Shown: positions 33,502 to 42,003 of the stretch, piece after piece
Position numbering within the stretch: position 1 is the first letter of the stretch
Layout: every line of letters begins with the position of its first letter
Assembly (NCBI GenBank): GCA_041398225.1
Contig: JAWKVD010000003.1
Span: 1-64,000 of the forward strand
Direction of reading: 5' to 3'
DNA length: 64,000 nucleotides
DNA from: JAWKVD01 sp041398225
Lineage (GTDB): Bacteria > Pseudomonadota > Alphaproteobacteria > Caulobacterales > Hyphomonadaceae
The notes under the pieces: model-generated
What the model was told of the DNA's origin: nothing
Databases searched by the model: none
What the model saw: only the letters and a program-made list of their open reading frames with translations
Translations under genes and position numbers: made by a program

Positions 33502-33852
33502 ATGCCGCTAACCGTTTATGGGATTCCCAACTGCGACACGATGAAGAAAGCCCGCACCTGGCTGACCGAACACGGCGTTCACTACGAGTTCCATGACTAC
33601 AAGAAGAAGGGGATCAGCGCCGCCGCGCTGAAACGCTGGTCGAAGGCGGTCGGGTGGGAGAAACTCCTCAATCGCGCAGGTACGACCTTTCGAAAATTGC
33701 CCGACGCCGATCGTGCAGACCTTACCGAGGCCAAGGCGATCAAGCTGATGCAGGAGCATCCGTCCCTGATCAAACGTCCGGTGGTCGAGATATCGGAGTG
33801 CGACATTCTGGTCGGCTTCAAGCCCGAGACATATGTCGAGCATTTCACCTGA
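33502..33852 (+). CDS. ArsC/Spx-family reductase-like protein (YffB type)
   Basis: A 116-aa thioredoxin-fold protein. N-terminal YGIPNCDTMKKARTWL holds the single active-site Cys; the C-terminal part has LIKRPVVE with the cis-Pro region and a basic residue pattern. The length and single-Cys N-terminus fit the YffB subgroup rather than a true arsenate reductase, and no arsenic genes are nearby. The ATG at 33502 has GAGGA 5 bp upstream. It is only 12 bp after the dioxygenase gene, so the two are probably co-transcribed. Cellular role unknown. Confidence 0.88.
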   Translation: MPLTVYGIPNCDTMKKARTWLTEHGVHYEFHDYKKKGISAAALKRWSKAVGWEKLLNRAGTTFRKLPDADRADLTEAKAIKLMQEHPSLIKRPVVEISECDILVGFKPETYVEHFT

Positions 33853-34067
33853 ACACTCTGTCATTGCGGCGGCGATGTTCGTGCGTGAGGCGCCACGTCG
33901 CACCGTGTCGCGGCGACCTGCGGGGAGGTATGCGCTGCTCGGGAGCCACACTGCGGAGCGGCCGGGACTCTTTGCCGGTGGAGGGGTGGACGAATCCTGA
34001 ATCGGTCACTATGTAGCGCTCACCCAAGCAATCGAAACCGATCCTTGAGTCCCCACAGAAAGCTCTG

Positions 34068-34523
34068 ATGAATCCAAGAAACACGACCTTCGCCGATCGG
34101 CAGGCCGCATCGGCCGCCGCCAAGAAAGCTCTTCTCGAAAAGTTCAAGCCCAAGCCCATGGTGACGGCCCCCGAGCCGATCGATCATGAGAAGGAGCGCC
34201 GCGAACGTATCGAGACAGTCCGCGCACAACGTGAAGCTGAAAAGCTTGAACGTCAGCGGGCTCGGGAAGAAGCGGATCGCCGCGCTGAAGAAGAGCGCGT
34301 CGAACAGCTCCGCGTCGAAGAGGAAGAGCGAGAAGCTGCTCAGCTTTCGCTCGACGCCCAGAAGCGCGCCGAACGCAAGGAGCGCAAGAAAGCGATCAAG
34401 GAGGCCGCGCGCCTCAAGAAAGAATCGCGCATGGGCTCCAAAGGCGTTCCGCAACAGGAACGGCTGTCCCCCCGCGAGGAGCACGAGCGCTACATTCGAG
34501 AGCTCGAGCGCGCTCGCGCCTAG
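34068..34523 (+). CDS. DUF6481-like highly charged coiled-coil protein
   Basis: A 151-aa protein made almost entirely of Lys/Arg/Glu/Ala helices. It opens with the family-type FADRQAASAAAKKALLEKFK segment and continues as a long charged coiled coil (about 45-135). No signal peptide, membrane helix or Cys. Family members are common in Alphaproteobacteria and have no established function; nucleic-acid or ribosome contact is plausible from composition. It is monocistronic: 215 bp of unannotated DNA precedes it and a large inverted repeat follows. Confidence 0.78.
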   Translation: MNPRNTTFADRQAASAAAKKALLEKFKPKPMVTAPEPIDHEKERRERIETVRAQREAEKLERQRAREEADRRAEEERVEQLRVEEEEREAAQLSLDAQKRAERKERKKAIKEAARLKKESRMGSKGVPQQERLSPREEHERYIRELERARA

Positions 34524-34575
34524 AGGCTTCCAACATTTTCGTGTCGCTCTGACGTAGCGGCCGACGAGAGATCAG

Positions 34576-34607
34576 GCGGGGTCCGGGAAATTTTTCCCGG
34601 ACCCCGC
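34576..34607. terminator. Large perfect inverted repeat, probable bidirectional terminator
   Basis: 15-bp arms GCGGGGTCCGGGAAA / TTTCCCGGACCCCGC separated by two T. The folded form would have about 13 bp of stem and a U-rich loop. No T-run follows on either strand. It ends the DUF6481 unit and insulates the DUF6249-sigma module. Confidence 0.55.
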
Positions 34608-34675
34608 ATCCATTTTCGGGCTTGTCATCCTCTAACCTGCAGATGGGCTCCCGCCCGCTTAGAGGAGACACCCAC

Positions 34676-35053
34676 ATGGGTCCGGAAATCGTCGTGCCGG
34701 TCGGCCTGATTCTGATGATCATCGCGATCGTCTGGCTGACCAACCATTTCGCCGCAAAGAAGAAGTCGGAGGCGTTTCAGACGCTTCGACTCGCCATCGA
34801 GAAGGGGCAGGAGGTCTCTCCAGCCGCGATGGAGGCGATGTCGCGCATGGCCCATCCGCTGGCGGACCTGCGCCGCGGGATCGTCTTTCTGGCGCTCGCC
34901 GGCGCCGTCGCCGCGTTCGGCCTGCTGATCAGCCCGATGGAAGACGCCGAAGAAGCGCTCCGTCCGATCCTGGCGATCAGCATGTTCCCGCTGTTCATCG
35001 GCGTGGCCTTCCTGGGGCTGCACTTCTTCACCCGCGAAAAGGCGGCGGAGTAG
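34676..35053 (+). CDS. DUF6249 family membrane protein
   Basis: A 125-aa protein with three hydrophobic helices: residues 4-22 (IVVPVGLILMIIAIVWL), about 66-84 (GIVFLALAGAVAAFGLLI) and about 97-116. A cytoplasmic loop follows helix 1 and contains AIEKGQEVSPAAMEAM, the pattern I associate with this family. The start at 34676 has AGAGGAG about 9 bp upstream; in-frame starts further upstream lack such a site. It is the first gene of a three-gene set with an ECF sigma factor (9 bp downstream) and a small membrane protein, suggesting a signalling module. Confidence 0.82.
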   Translation: MGPEIVVPVGLILMIIAIVWLTNHFAAKKKSEAFQTLRLAIEKGQEVSPAAMEAMSRMAHPLADLRRGIVFLALAGAVAAFGLLISPMEDAEEALRPILAISMFPLFIGVAFLGLHFFTREKAAE

Positions 35054-35062
35054 GCGCGGTTC

Positions 35063-35584
35063 ATGGCGGTTCCGTCGAACACGGAAAACGATCTGTCGGC
35101 CGCCGCCATGCGCGGCGATCGGCGGGCGTTCGAAGGGCTGGTGAAGTTGCACCAGGCGAGCGTTCGCGCGGTTGCGCGCAGGTTGTGCGGTTCGGCGAGT
35201 GAGGGCGACGACATCGCCCAGGCCGCCTTCCTGACAGCATGGCGCCGGAGGGAGAGCTGGCGAGGCGGTTCGTTTCGGGGATGGGTGTGCACGATTGCAT
35301 ACCGGGAATTCCTGCACGCGCGCCGCAAGCGCTCGTTCGAACTGGAGGCGGACGAATTGGCGGACCCTGTCTCGGACGCGCCGGATCAGCGAATGGATAT
35401 CCTGCGGGCTTTCTCTGAGCTTGAGCCGAACGAACGTGCGGCGGCCGCGTTGTGTCTGGGAGCGGGTCTTTCTCATGCGGAAGCCGCGATCGTGATGCAT
35501 GCGCCGTTGGGTACGGTGAAATCCTGGGTGGCGAGGGGGCGGACAAAACTGCAGGCGGCGTTGTCCGCCTATGCTACAGTGTGA
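35063..35584 (+). CDS. ECF-type RNA polymerase sigma factor
   Basis: A 173-aa sigma-70 family member with only regions 2 and 4. Region 2: DRRAFEGLVKLHQASVRAVARRL, then EGDDIAQAAFLTAW and FRGWVCTIAYREFLHARRK. Region 4: LEPNERAAAALCLGAGLSHAEAA and PLGTVKSWVARGRTKLQ (helix-turn-helix). No extra C-terminal domain. The stop codon overlaps the start of the next gene, the usual arrangement of a sigma/anti-sigma pair. The target promoters are unknown. Confidence 0.92.
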   Translation: MAVPSNTENDLSAAAMRGDRRAFEGLVKLHQASVRAVARRLCGSASEGDDIAQAAFLTAWRRRESWRGGSFRGWVCTIAYREFLHARRKRSFELEADELADPVSDAPDQRMDILRAFSELEPNERAAAALCLGAGLSHAEAAIVMHAPLGTVKSWVARGRTKLQAALSAYATV

Positions 35585-35973
35585 GTGACGCGATGTTCGG
35601 AGACTTCAGGGATATGGATCGCGATCTGGAACAACTGCTGAAAGACGACGAAGCCTCGATCGTCGATGACGGCTTCTCCGGGCGCGTAATGGAATCGGCG
35701 CGGGGCGGACGACGTTTGCGGTATCTTGCCCTGTTCGGAGCGGCGGGGCTTGGCGCCGGGGCCGCATTCGAGGGCGTGAGCAATCTGGTCGGGAAAATGT
35801 CCCACGCCTCCGGCGACAAGGCGGGAGACTGGATGGGCTCGCTTGAGGTGAGCGTGCATGCGCCGATTCTCGATCGTGACGTGACCGTTCATCCGACCAT
35901 CCTGTTCGCCTATCTCGTCGTGCTCGTTCTGGCGGTGCTTATTCCGCTTTTGAGCGCTGCTCAGGAAGACTGA
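35581..35973 (+). CDS. Putative membrane anti-sigma factor
   Basis: A 130-aa protein starting at GTG 35581 (GTGA overlaps the sigma factor stop) or ATG 35593. The cytoplasmic N-terminal half (DLEQLLKDDEASIVDDGFSGRVME) is followed by a hydrophobic segment around 47-60 and a clear C-terminal membrane helix (HPTILFAYLVVLVLAVLIPLL). No zinc-binding HxxxCxxC motif is visible, so it is not a ZAS-type anti-sigma. The anti-sigma role is inferred from overlap with the sigma gene, size and topology. Confidence 0.65.
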   Translation: MSDAMFGDFRDMDRDLEQLLKDDEASIVDDGFSGRVMESARGGRRLRYLALFGAAGLGAGAAFEGVSNLVGKMSHASGDKAGDWMGSLEVSVHAPILDRDVTVHPTILFAYLVVLVLAVLIPLLSAAQED

Positions 35974-36092
35974 GCGCGATCCGTTCCGGATCGACTTCCC
36001 CCAACGTCGCCCGTTGGCGCCGGGCCGGAGCGGGTCCATACATCGCTGAACAGCGCTGAGTTGTGGCGGTGCGGCCGGATGCGGGGGTTGTC

Positions 36093-36668
36093 ATGTCGGG
36101 TAGTGTCTTCTTCTACGGCGGGCTCGTCGTCTTTTTCGCAACTCATCTGTTCTCGGCGTTCCGGTCGCGCGGAGAGAACGACATCAAGCGCAAGCTTGGC
36201 GCCGGGCCCTATATGGGCCTCTACAGCCTGATCTCGCTGGCGGGGCTTGTCGCGTTCATCTACGGGTTCGGCATGGTCCGCGACACCGTGCTGATCTGGG
36301 AGCCGCCGGTCTGGACCAAGCATCTGGCGCTTGCCCTGATGCTTCCCGCCTTGATCTTTCTGGTCGCGGCCTATGCGCCGCGCGGCTACATCAAGGCCGC
36401 GCTCAAGCATCCGATGCTGGTCGCGGTCAAGGTATGGGCCGTCGCGCACCTCGCCGCGAACGGCGAACTGCATGCGATGATCCTGTTCGGCTCGTTCCTT
36501 GCGTTCGCCGTGGTCGACCGGATCGCGGTGAAGAACCGTCCTGTTGGGACGCTGGCGAAACCGTCGCTGCTCGGCGACGCCATCTCCGTTCTGGTTGGGG
36601 GGGGCGTCTATGTCGGGGTGTTGTTCTGGTTCCACCCGGAGGTGATCGGCAAGCCGATCCTGCCCTGA
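36093..36668 (+). CDS. NnrU family integral membrane protein
   Basis: A 191-aa protein with five or six hydrophobic helices. The NnrU-type features are GLVVFFATHLFSAF at the N-terminus, LGAGPYMGLYSLISLAGL, a central HPMLVAVKVWAVAHLAANGELHAM, and a C-terminal GDAISVLVGGGVYV. Conserved His residues suggest haem or metal contact. NnrU was named from denitrifiers, where it lies with nitric-oxide genes, but no such genes are nearby here. The ATG at 36093 was chosen; an upstream GTG at 36063 is also open. Confidence 0.88.
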   Translation: MSGSVFFYGGLVVFFATHLFSAFRSRGENDIKRKLGAGPYMGLYSLISLAGLVAFIYGFGMVRDTVLIWEPPVWTKHLALALMLPALIFLVAAYAPRGYIKAALKHPMLVAVKVWAVAHLAANGELHAMILFGSFLAFAVVDRIAVKNRPVGTLAKPSLLGDAISVLVGGGVYVGVLFWFHPEVIGKPILP

Positions 36669-36855
36669 TCCGTCGCCGTATCCCATCCTGTGCGGTTCGG
36701 ATTCAACCGGGGATTGGCGGGGCGGGACTGCGTTGCGGTTAGACCGGCGCGTTGCGTCAACGCGCTGCGGGCCCTAATGGGGGCTGAACCGGACGCCGCA
36801 TCCCTATCGGGCGGGGTCCGCAGCAGTCAGGCCTGACGTTTCAGGGGGCGCGCCC

Positions 36856-37683
36856 ATGTCCACCCAAGTTCAATCCAGCCGCAAGACCGTGCGGGACATC
36901 GCCGCCGCCAAGGGCGGAACGCCGCTTGTCTGTCTTACGGCCTACACCGCGCCGATGGCGGAGATGCTGGACGAGCACTGCGACGTGCTGCTCGTGGGGG
37001 ACACGGTGGGAATGATCGTGCACGGCCTGCCGACGACGGTCGGCGTGACCGTCGACATGATCATCCTGCACGCCAAGGCCGTCATGCGTCGGTCCACGCG
37101 CGCTTTCGTGGTCGCGGACATGCCGTTCGGGTCTTATGAAGCCGGCGTGGAGCAGGCGTTCATGAACGCATCGCGGATCATGATGGAAACCGGCGTTCAG
37201 GCGGTGAAGCTGGAGTCGGGCGAGTACGCCGCCGACACGGTTCGCTATCTGGTTGAGCGCGGCATCCCGGTCATGGCTCATGTCGGCCTGCGGCCTCAGG
37301 CGACCAATGTCGATGGCGGCTTCAAGGCGAAGGGGCGAACGGAGGCCGAACGCGAGCGCGTGCTGGCGGAGGCGCGTGCGGCCGACAAGGCCGGAGCGTT
37401 CGCCATGGTGATCGAAGGGGTGGCGGAAGACCTCGCGCGCGAGATCACCGCCCTGGTTTCGTGCCCCACAATCGGCATCGGAGCGTCGAGCGCCTGCGAC
37501 GGGCAGGTTCTGGTTCTGGACGACATGCTGGGGGTGTTCGACTGGACGCCGAAATTCGTGCGGAAGTACGCGGACCTGCGCGGGACTGTCTCCAAGGCCG
37601 TCGCCGAATACGCGGCGGACGTGCGGGCAAGGACGTTTCCCGGGGAGAAAGAGACCTACGCCCTCAAAAGGTCGCAGACGTAA
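36856..37683 (+). CDS. panB: 3-methyl-2-oxobutanoate hydroxymethyltransferase
   Basis: A 275-aa enzyme of pantothenate (vitamin B5) biosynthesis that transfers a hydroxymethyl group from methylenetetrahydrofolate to alpha-ketoisovalerate, giving ketopantoate. Family segments: ITALVSCPTIGIGASSACDGQ, CDVLLVGDTVGMIVHGL with metal-site Asp, and VMAHVGLRPQ. Full length and intact. panC is not adjacent. The 187-bp upstream gap contains a 12-bp palindrome (36826-36837) close to the start codon. Confidence 0.96.
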   Translation: MSTQVQSSRKTVRDIAAAKGGTPLVCLTAYTAPMAEMLDEHCDVLLVGDTVGMIVHGLPTTVGVTVDMIILHAKAVMRRSTRAFVVADMPFGSYEAGVEQAFMNASRIMMETGVQAVKLESGEYAADTVRYLVERGIPVMAHVGLRPQATNVDGGFKAKGRTEAERERVLAEARAADKAGAFAMVIEGVAEDLAREITALVSCPTIGIGASSACDGQVLVLDDMLGVFDWTPKFVRKYADLRGTVSKAVAEYAADVRARTFPGEKETYALKRSQT

Positions 37684-37755
37684 CGGTCTTCTTCAATTGC
37701 GGGGGCGTTTCGGGATCGATAAGTTGCCCCCCGAAACCGGCGGAGCGAGTACTAC

Positions 37756-38511
37756 GTGTCTGATATCTTTGAAGAAGTCGACGAAAGCATCCGTCAGGAC
37801 CGGCTCGTCACGCTGTGGAAACGGTGGGGAATCGTCGTCATTGGAGCGGCTGTTCTGGCTGTCGTGGGGGTCGGGGTCTACGAGTACATGTCCTGGAGCC
37901 GCTCTGAGGCGATAAAAGCGCAGGGCGATATCTTCGCGAAGGCCGCCGAAAAGCTGGACGAGAATTCGCCGGATGACGCCAAGGCCAGCCTTGCGGAGCT
38001 GACGGACGGGAAAGGCGGCTATGCGGTCGTTTCGAACCTGGTCCTCGGCGGCATCGAGGCGGACACGGACGGCGATCTCGAAGCAGCCGGCAAACATTTT
38101 CAGGCCGCCGCCGATCTCGACAAGGGCGTGCTGAGCGACATCGCGCTTCTCAAGCTGGCCTATCTCCGCGCTGACGAGGCGTCCATTCAGGAGCTTGAGA
38201 CGCTGGTCGCTCCGTTGGCGTCCAAGGGCGGCGGAACCGCAGCGCTGGCCCGCGAACTGGTCGCGGCCAAAGCGTTCGCGACCGGCGATCTGCAGCGTGC
38301 GCGCACCGAATACCAGGCCCTGACGCTTGATCTGGAAGCCCCGCAATCGATGACCGCTCGCGTTACCGAAGCGCTTCGAATGGTCGAAGCGCGGATCTCG
38401 GAACAGGGCGGCGTGGCCGCCGAGACCTCGTCCGACAGCGGCGACGCTGCACAAACCGGGTCGGCTCCCGTCGACGACACGGCGCAACCCGCGGAGACGC
38501 CCGCCCAATGA
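37756..38511 (+). CDS. YfgM-like TPR membrane protein (GTG start)
   Basis: A 251-aa bitopic protein: cytoplasmic N-terminus MSDIFEEVDESIRQDRLVTLWKRW split by a Trp-Lys-Arg membrane border, one transmembrane helix (about 25-44), then periplasmic tetratricopeptide-type helices, and an acidic Ala/Thr/Ser-rich tail (after about 215). It overlaps bamB by ATGA; in E. coli the YfgM-BamB-Der gene order is the same, and YfgM helps periplasmic chaperones at the Sec translocon. Start is GTG at 37756. Confidence 0.85.
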   Translation: MSDIFEEVDESIRQDRLVTLWKRWGIVVIGAAVLAVVGVGVYEYMSWSRSEAIKAQGDIFAKAAEKLDENSPDDAKASLAELTDGKGGYAVVSNLVLGGIEADTDGDLEAAGKHFQAAADLDKGVLSDIALLKLAYLRADEASIQELETLVAPLASKGGGTAALARELVAAKAFATGDLQRARTEYQALTLDLEAPQSMTARVTEALRMVEARISEQGGVAAETSSDSGDAAQTGSAPVDDTAQPAETPAQ

Positions 38512-39839
38512 TGAAACCTGCAAGGATCGCTCTCCTGCTCGCCGTATGCGCTGCGGTCGCCAGCTGCAGCATGTTTGGCGGCAAGAAGAAGGAAATCTCC
38601 GAGGAGGAGAAGGCGGCGCGCATCAGCCTGAGCGTGGTCGACCAGAAGATCGAACCGGACCCCGCTCTGGCGGCGACCACCGTCACCCTGCCGCCCTCGG
38701 TTCCGGCCACGGACTGGCTTCAAACGGGCGGGAACGCGTCCAACCTGACGCCGCCTGTCGTGGCGGGGTCCGATTTCAAGGTCGCCTGGCGAGCCAGCAT
38801 CGGGTCCGGCACGGACCGGCACAAACGTATCCTGGCGCCGCCGGTGGCCAAGGATGGGCGGATCTTCGTGATCGACTCCAACCAGCGCGTCACCGCGGTC
38901 GATGCCAGCAGCGGTCGCAAGGAATGGTCTGTCGAGATGTCGTCCGGCAACAAGCGCGACGAGTTCGCGGTGGGCGCCGGTCTCGCGATCGCGGGCGACA
39001 AGCTGCTTGTGGCGTCCGGGTATGGCTACCTCACCGCACTGTCGCTGACGGACGGCTCCGAGATCTGGAAGCACATAACGGACAACTCGCTCACCGGCGC
39101 TCCGGCTGTGCTGGGCAACCGCGCCTTCGTGACGACCGCCAACAACGAACTCTACGCTTTCAGCACGGACGACGGCGAAGTGTTGTGGACGGACCAGGCC
39201 ATCGCCGAAACGGCGCGGATTCTGTCGGCGCCTTCGCCGGCGGTGTCAGAGGATGTTCTGGTCGCGCCTTACTCGTCAGGCGAGCTTATCGCCTATCTGC
39301 CCGCTAACGGCCGCCGTCTGTGGCAGGACACGCTGACCACAATCGGCCGGTTCACGCCGCTTTCGGCGATCAACGACATCGCCGGCCGCCCGGTGCTGGA
39401 AAACAACATCGTGTACGCCGCCAGCTATTCCGGCGTTCTGGCCGCGATCGACGTTCGCAGCGGAACGCGGATGTGGAACATGCTGTTCGGCGCGCGGCTT
39501 GGGCCCGTTATCGGCGGCGATTTCCTTTTCATCGTCGGCACGGAGGGGCAGGTGCTGTGCCTCAACAAGCTGGACGGCAAGGTGGTCTGGTCGCAGCAGC
39601 TCACGGCGTTCCGGAACGCCAAGAAGAAGCAGAGCCGCGTCGTGTGGACGGGGCCGCTGATCGCCGACGGACGTCTCGTGTTCGCGTCGTCGGAAGGGCA
39701 GGTGCTGGCGCTTTCGATACAGAATGGCGAGACGCTGGCGTCGCTGAACGTCAAGCAGCCGGTCTATATCGAGCCGATCGCGGCCGCCGGGCTGATCCTG
39801 TTGCTGACTGACGAGGGCGATCTGGTCGCCATCCGGTAA
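38508..39839 (+). CDS. bamB: Outer-membrane assembly lipoprotein BamB-like beta-propeller
   Basis: A 443-aa lipoprotein. Signal peptide with lipobox VASC (Cys about 20), a short Lys/Glu linker, then an eight-bladed PQQ-like propeller whose blades repeat the pattern ...G.LYAFSTDDGEVLW and ...GVLAAIDVRSGTRMW. BamB is the scaffold lipoprotein of the BAM complex that inserts beta-barrels. It follows the YfgM-like gene with an ATGA overlap and precedes der, the common gene order. The symbol rests on fold plus synteny. Confidence 0.88.
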   Translation: MMKPARIALLLAVCAAVASCSMFGGKKKEISEEEKAARISLSVVDQKIEPDPALAATTVTLPPSVPATDWLQTGGNASNLTPPVVAGSDFKVAWRASIGSGTDRHKRILAPPVAKDGRIFVIDSNQRVTAVDASSGRKEWSVEMSSGNKRDEFAVGAGLAIAGDKLLVASGYGYLTALSLTDGSEIWKHITDNSLTGAPAVLGNRAFVTTANNELYAFSTDDGEVLWTDQAIAETARILSAPSPAVSEDVLVAPYSSGELIAYLPANGRRLWQDTLTTIGRFTPLSAINDIAGRPVLENNIVYAASYSGVLAAIDVRSGTRMWNMLFGARLGPVIGGDFLFIVGTEGQVLCLNKLDGKVVWSQQLTAFRNAKKKQSRVVWTGPLIADGRLVFASSEGQVLALSIQNGETLASLNVKQPVYIEPIAAAGLILLLTDEGDLVAIR

Positions 39840-39991
39840 CCATCCGGACACTGACGACCCGAACGGCGCGGGCGGGCCAAGCGGGGCTCGCCGCAGGGAG
39901 CGCCTTGTGGTAGGCGGGCTCGCTGGCCGACGGGAACGCGGATGGCCGCAACAGGGGCCGGCAGCGTCCGCTTCCCCGCAAGGAGCAATAA

Positions 39992-41385
39992 ATGTCCATC
40001 AAGGTGGCCATTGTCGGTCGCCCGAACGTCGGCAAGTCGACGCTGTTCAACCGCCTCGCGGGCCGCAAGATCGCGCTGGTGGACGACCAGCCCGGCGTGA
40101 CGCGGGATCGCAAGGAAGCGACGGGCAGGCTCGGCGATCTCGATCTTCAGCTTATCGACACTGCGGGCTTCGAAGCCGTTCAGGACGAGTCCCTCGAGGC
40201 CCGGATGCGGCGGCAGACCGAACGGGCTATTCAGGAAGCGGACGTGTGCGTGTTCCTCTACGACGCGCGCGATGGCGTCACGCCGCTCGACGAGGAATTC
40301 GGCGCGTTGCTGCGCCGGTCCGGAAAGCCGGTCGTGCTCGCCGCGAACAAGTGCGAGGGCAAACAGGGCGACGCCGGCCTGATGGAGGCATGGCGCCTGG
40401 GCCTGGGCGAGCCGGCGCCGATTTCAGCTGAGCACGGCGAGGGAATGGCCGAGCTTTACGAGGGCATTCTGGCCGCTGGTCGTCGCATGGGGGCCGAGGC
40501 GCCGGCCGAGGACGAGACGGACGCCGAGGAAGAGGTCTTCGATCCTGACGCGGAGCCGGTCGAGGACCCGAAGCGCCCGGTGCGTATCGCTTTTGTCGGG
40601 CGACCCAATGCAGGCAAGTCGACGCTGTTGAACGGCATACTGGGCGATGACCGCTTCATCACCGGGCCCGAGGCGGGGATCACACGCGACTCGGTGCAGG
40701 TCGCCTGGAGCTGGCGCGACCGGCCGATGCAGCTTGTCGATACGGCAGGTCTGCGCAAACGCGCGCGCGTGCAGGAGAAGCTGGAGAAGCTGTCAACGCA
40801 CGAGACCATTCATGCGATCCGTTTCGCCGGCGTCGTCGTGCTTGTGATGGACCCGCACGAAGCGTTCGAGAAGCAGGATGTTCAGATCGCCAACCTGGTG
40901 TTGCGCGAAGGCCGGGCCCTGGTGTTCGCCATTACGAAGTGGGACATGGTCGACGCGCCGGGAGAGGCGCGCCGCGAGATGGAGCGGTTGTTGGAGCACC
41001 GCATTCCTCAGGCCAAAGGCGCGCCGATCGTTTACGTGTCCGGCGTCATGGGGCGCGGGCCTCGACCGCCTGATGGATGCCTGCATCCAGATCGACCGTC
41101 ACTGGTCGGCGCGTGAAGACGCGCGATCTGAACGATTGGCTGCAGTATGTCGTGCAGAAGCATCCGCCGCCGGCGCCGGACGGCAAACGCGTCAAGCCGC
41201 GCTACATGGCGCAGATCAAGACGCGCCCGCCGACATTCGTGCTGATGGCCTCACGCGGCAACGACATGCCCGAAGCGTACAAGCGCTATCTCGTCAGCGA
41301 ACTGCGTGAGGCGTTCGATCTCAAGACGGTGCCGATCCGGCTGCATGTCCGCCAGGGCAAGAACCCCTATGCCGACAAGGCCTGA
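39992..41385 (+). pseudogene. der: Ribosome-assembly GTPase Der, interrupted by two frameshifts
   Basis: Der has two tandem GTPase domains and a KH-like domain and is needed for 50S maturation. Both GTPase domains read intact (GRPNVGKS and GRPNAGKS Walker A; DTAGFE and DTAGLR switch II). At about 41060 the frame shifts by one (one C too many after GRG); the correct reading continues as LDRLMDACIQIDRHW, then at about 41112 the frame must shift again to reach RVKTRDLNDWLQYV and the KH domain, ending NPYADKA at 41385. Read literally, translation stops at 41116, losing the KH domain. Both faults lie in GC-rich runs within about 52 bp, so sequencing error is as likely as mutation. Confidence 0.85.
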
Positions 41386-41386
41386 G

Positions 41387-41845
41387 CTAGCAGTCGCCGA
41401 TCCGCTTGCTCTTGATCGTTCCGGACGCAGCCATCGCGCCCTGACCGGGCATCGAGCCGGACATAGCGATTGTGCCTTCTCCGGAGTCGCGGCTTGAGTT
41501 CATGTTGAAGGTCATGGCGCCGACCATTGCGGCGCCGCCTTGATCGCATTTGAGATCGAATTTCATGCTGGTCGCGGTGGAGGTCACGTTCGAGACCTCG
41601 CATCCTTCGCGGGCGAGATCGCTGGCCTTGAACTTCGCGTCGTCCGGTTTCAGGCAGTGGCTGTTGGTGAAGCCGGTTCCGGGCACGTTGATCGTGCGCC
41701 CCTGAACGTTGAGCGTCATCGACATGTTGGTCGTCGATTCCCACTTGCCGGGCTTGGCCGCCAGTTCCTGGGCGTGTGCGGCGGACGTCATCAGTCCGAT
41801 CGCGGCGACGGCGCCCAGCAGGGCTTTCAAAGACTGCGGCTTCAT
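41387..41845 (-). CDS. DUF3617-type secreted protein
   Basis: A 152-aa periplasmic protein: signal peptide (about 1-26, ending AAHAQ), then a beta-rich domain beginning AAKPGKWESTTNMSMTLNV, typical of DUF3617. Three Cys (NSHCLK, REGCEV, KCDQGG) plus a terminal Cys (RIGDC) allow two disulfides. The start at 41845 has AAAGGGGA 7 bp upstream. Function unknown. It is convergent with der, with only one base between stop codons. Confidence 0.85.
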   Translation of the reverse strand: MKPQSLKALLGAVAAIGLMTSAAHAQELAAKPGKWESTTNMSMTLNVQGRTINVPGTGFTNSHCLKPDDAKFKASDLAREGCEVSNVTSTATSMKFDLKCDQGGAAMVGAMTFNMNSSRDSGEGTIAMSGSMPGQGAMAASGTIKSKRIGDC

Positions 41846-42003
41846 TGTTCGTCCCCTTTGTTTGGCTCGCGGTGCTGCGGAACGCAGTCTCGAACCGGCA
41901 TTTTCTTTCATCGGGACGATAGGCGGGCGGGCGCATGCGTCTACCCGCAAACCGCAGTTGCGGGGGGAAGCGTGCGATAGGCTTGGCATCGTGGCCGCAG
42001 CGG

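Noticed and set aside
36093..36668. Denitrification locus suggested by NnrU
   Set aside because: No nir, nor or nos gene is present; NnrU-type proteins are widespread without denitrification.
36669..36855. Riboswitch (pan motif or SAM-II) upstream of panB
   Set aside because: I could not find the paired bulged-A hairpins or the SAM-II core; only a short palindrome stands out.
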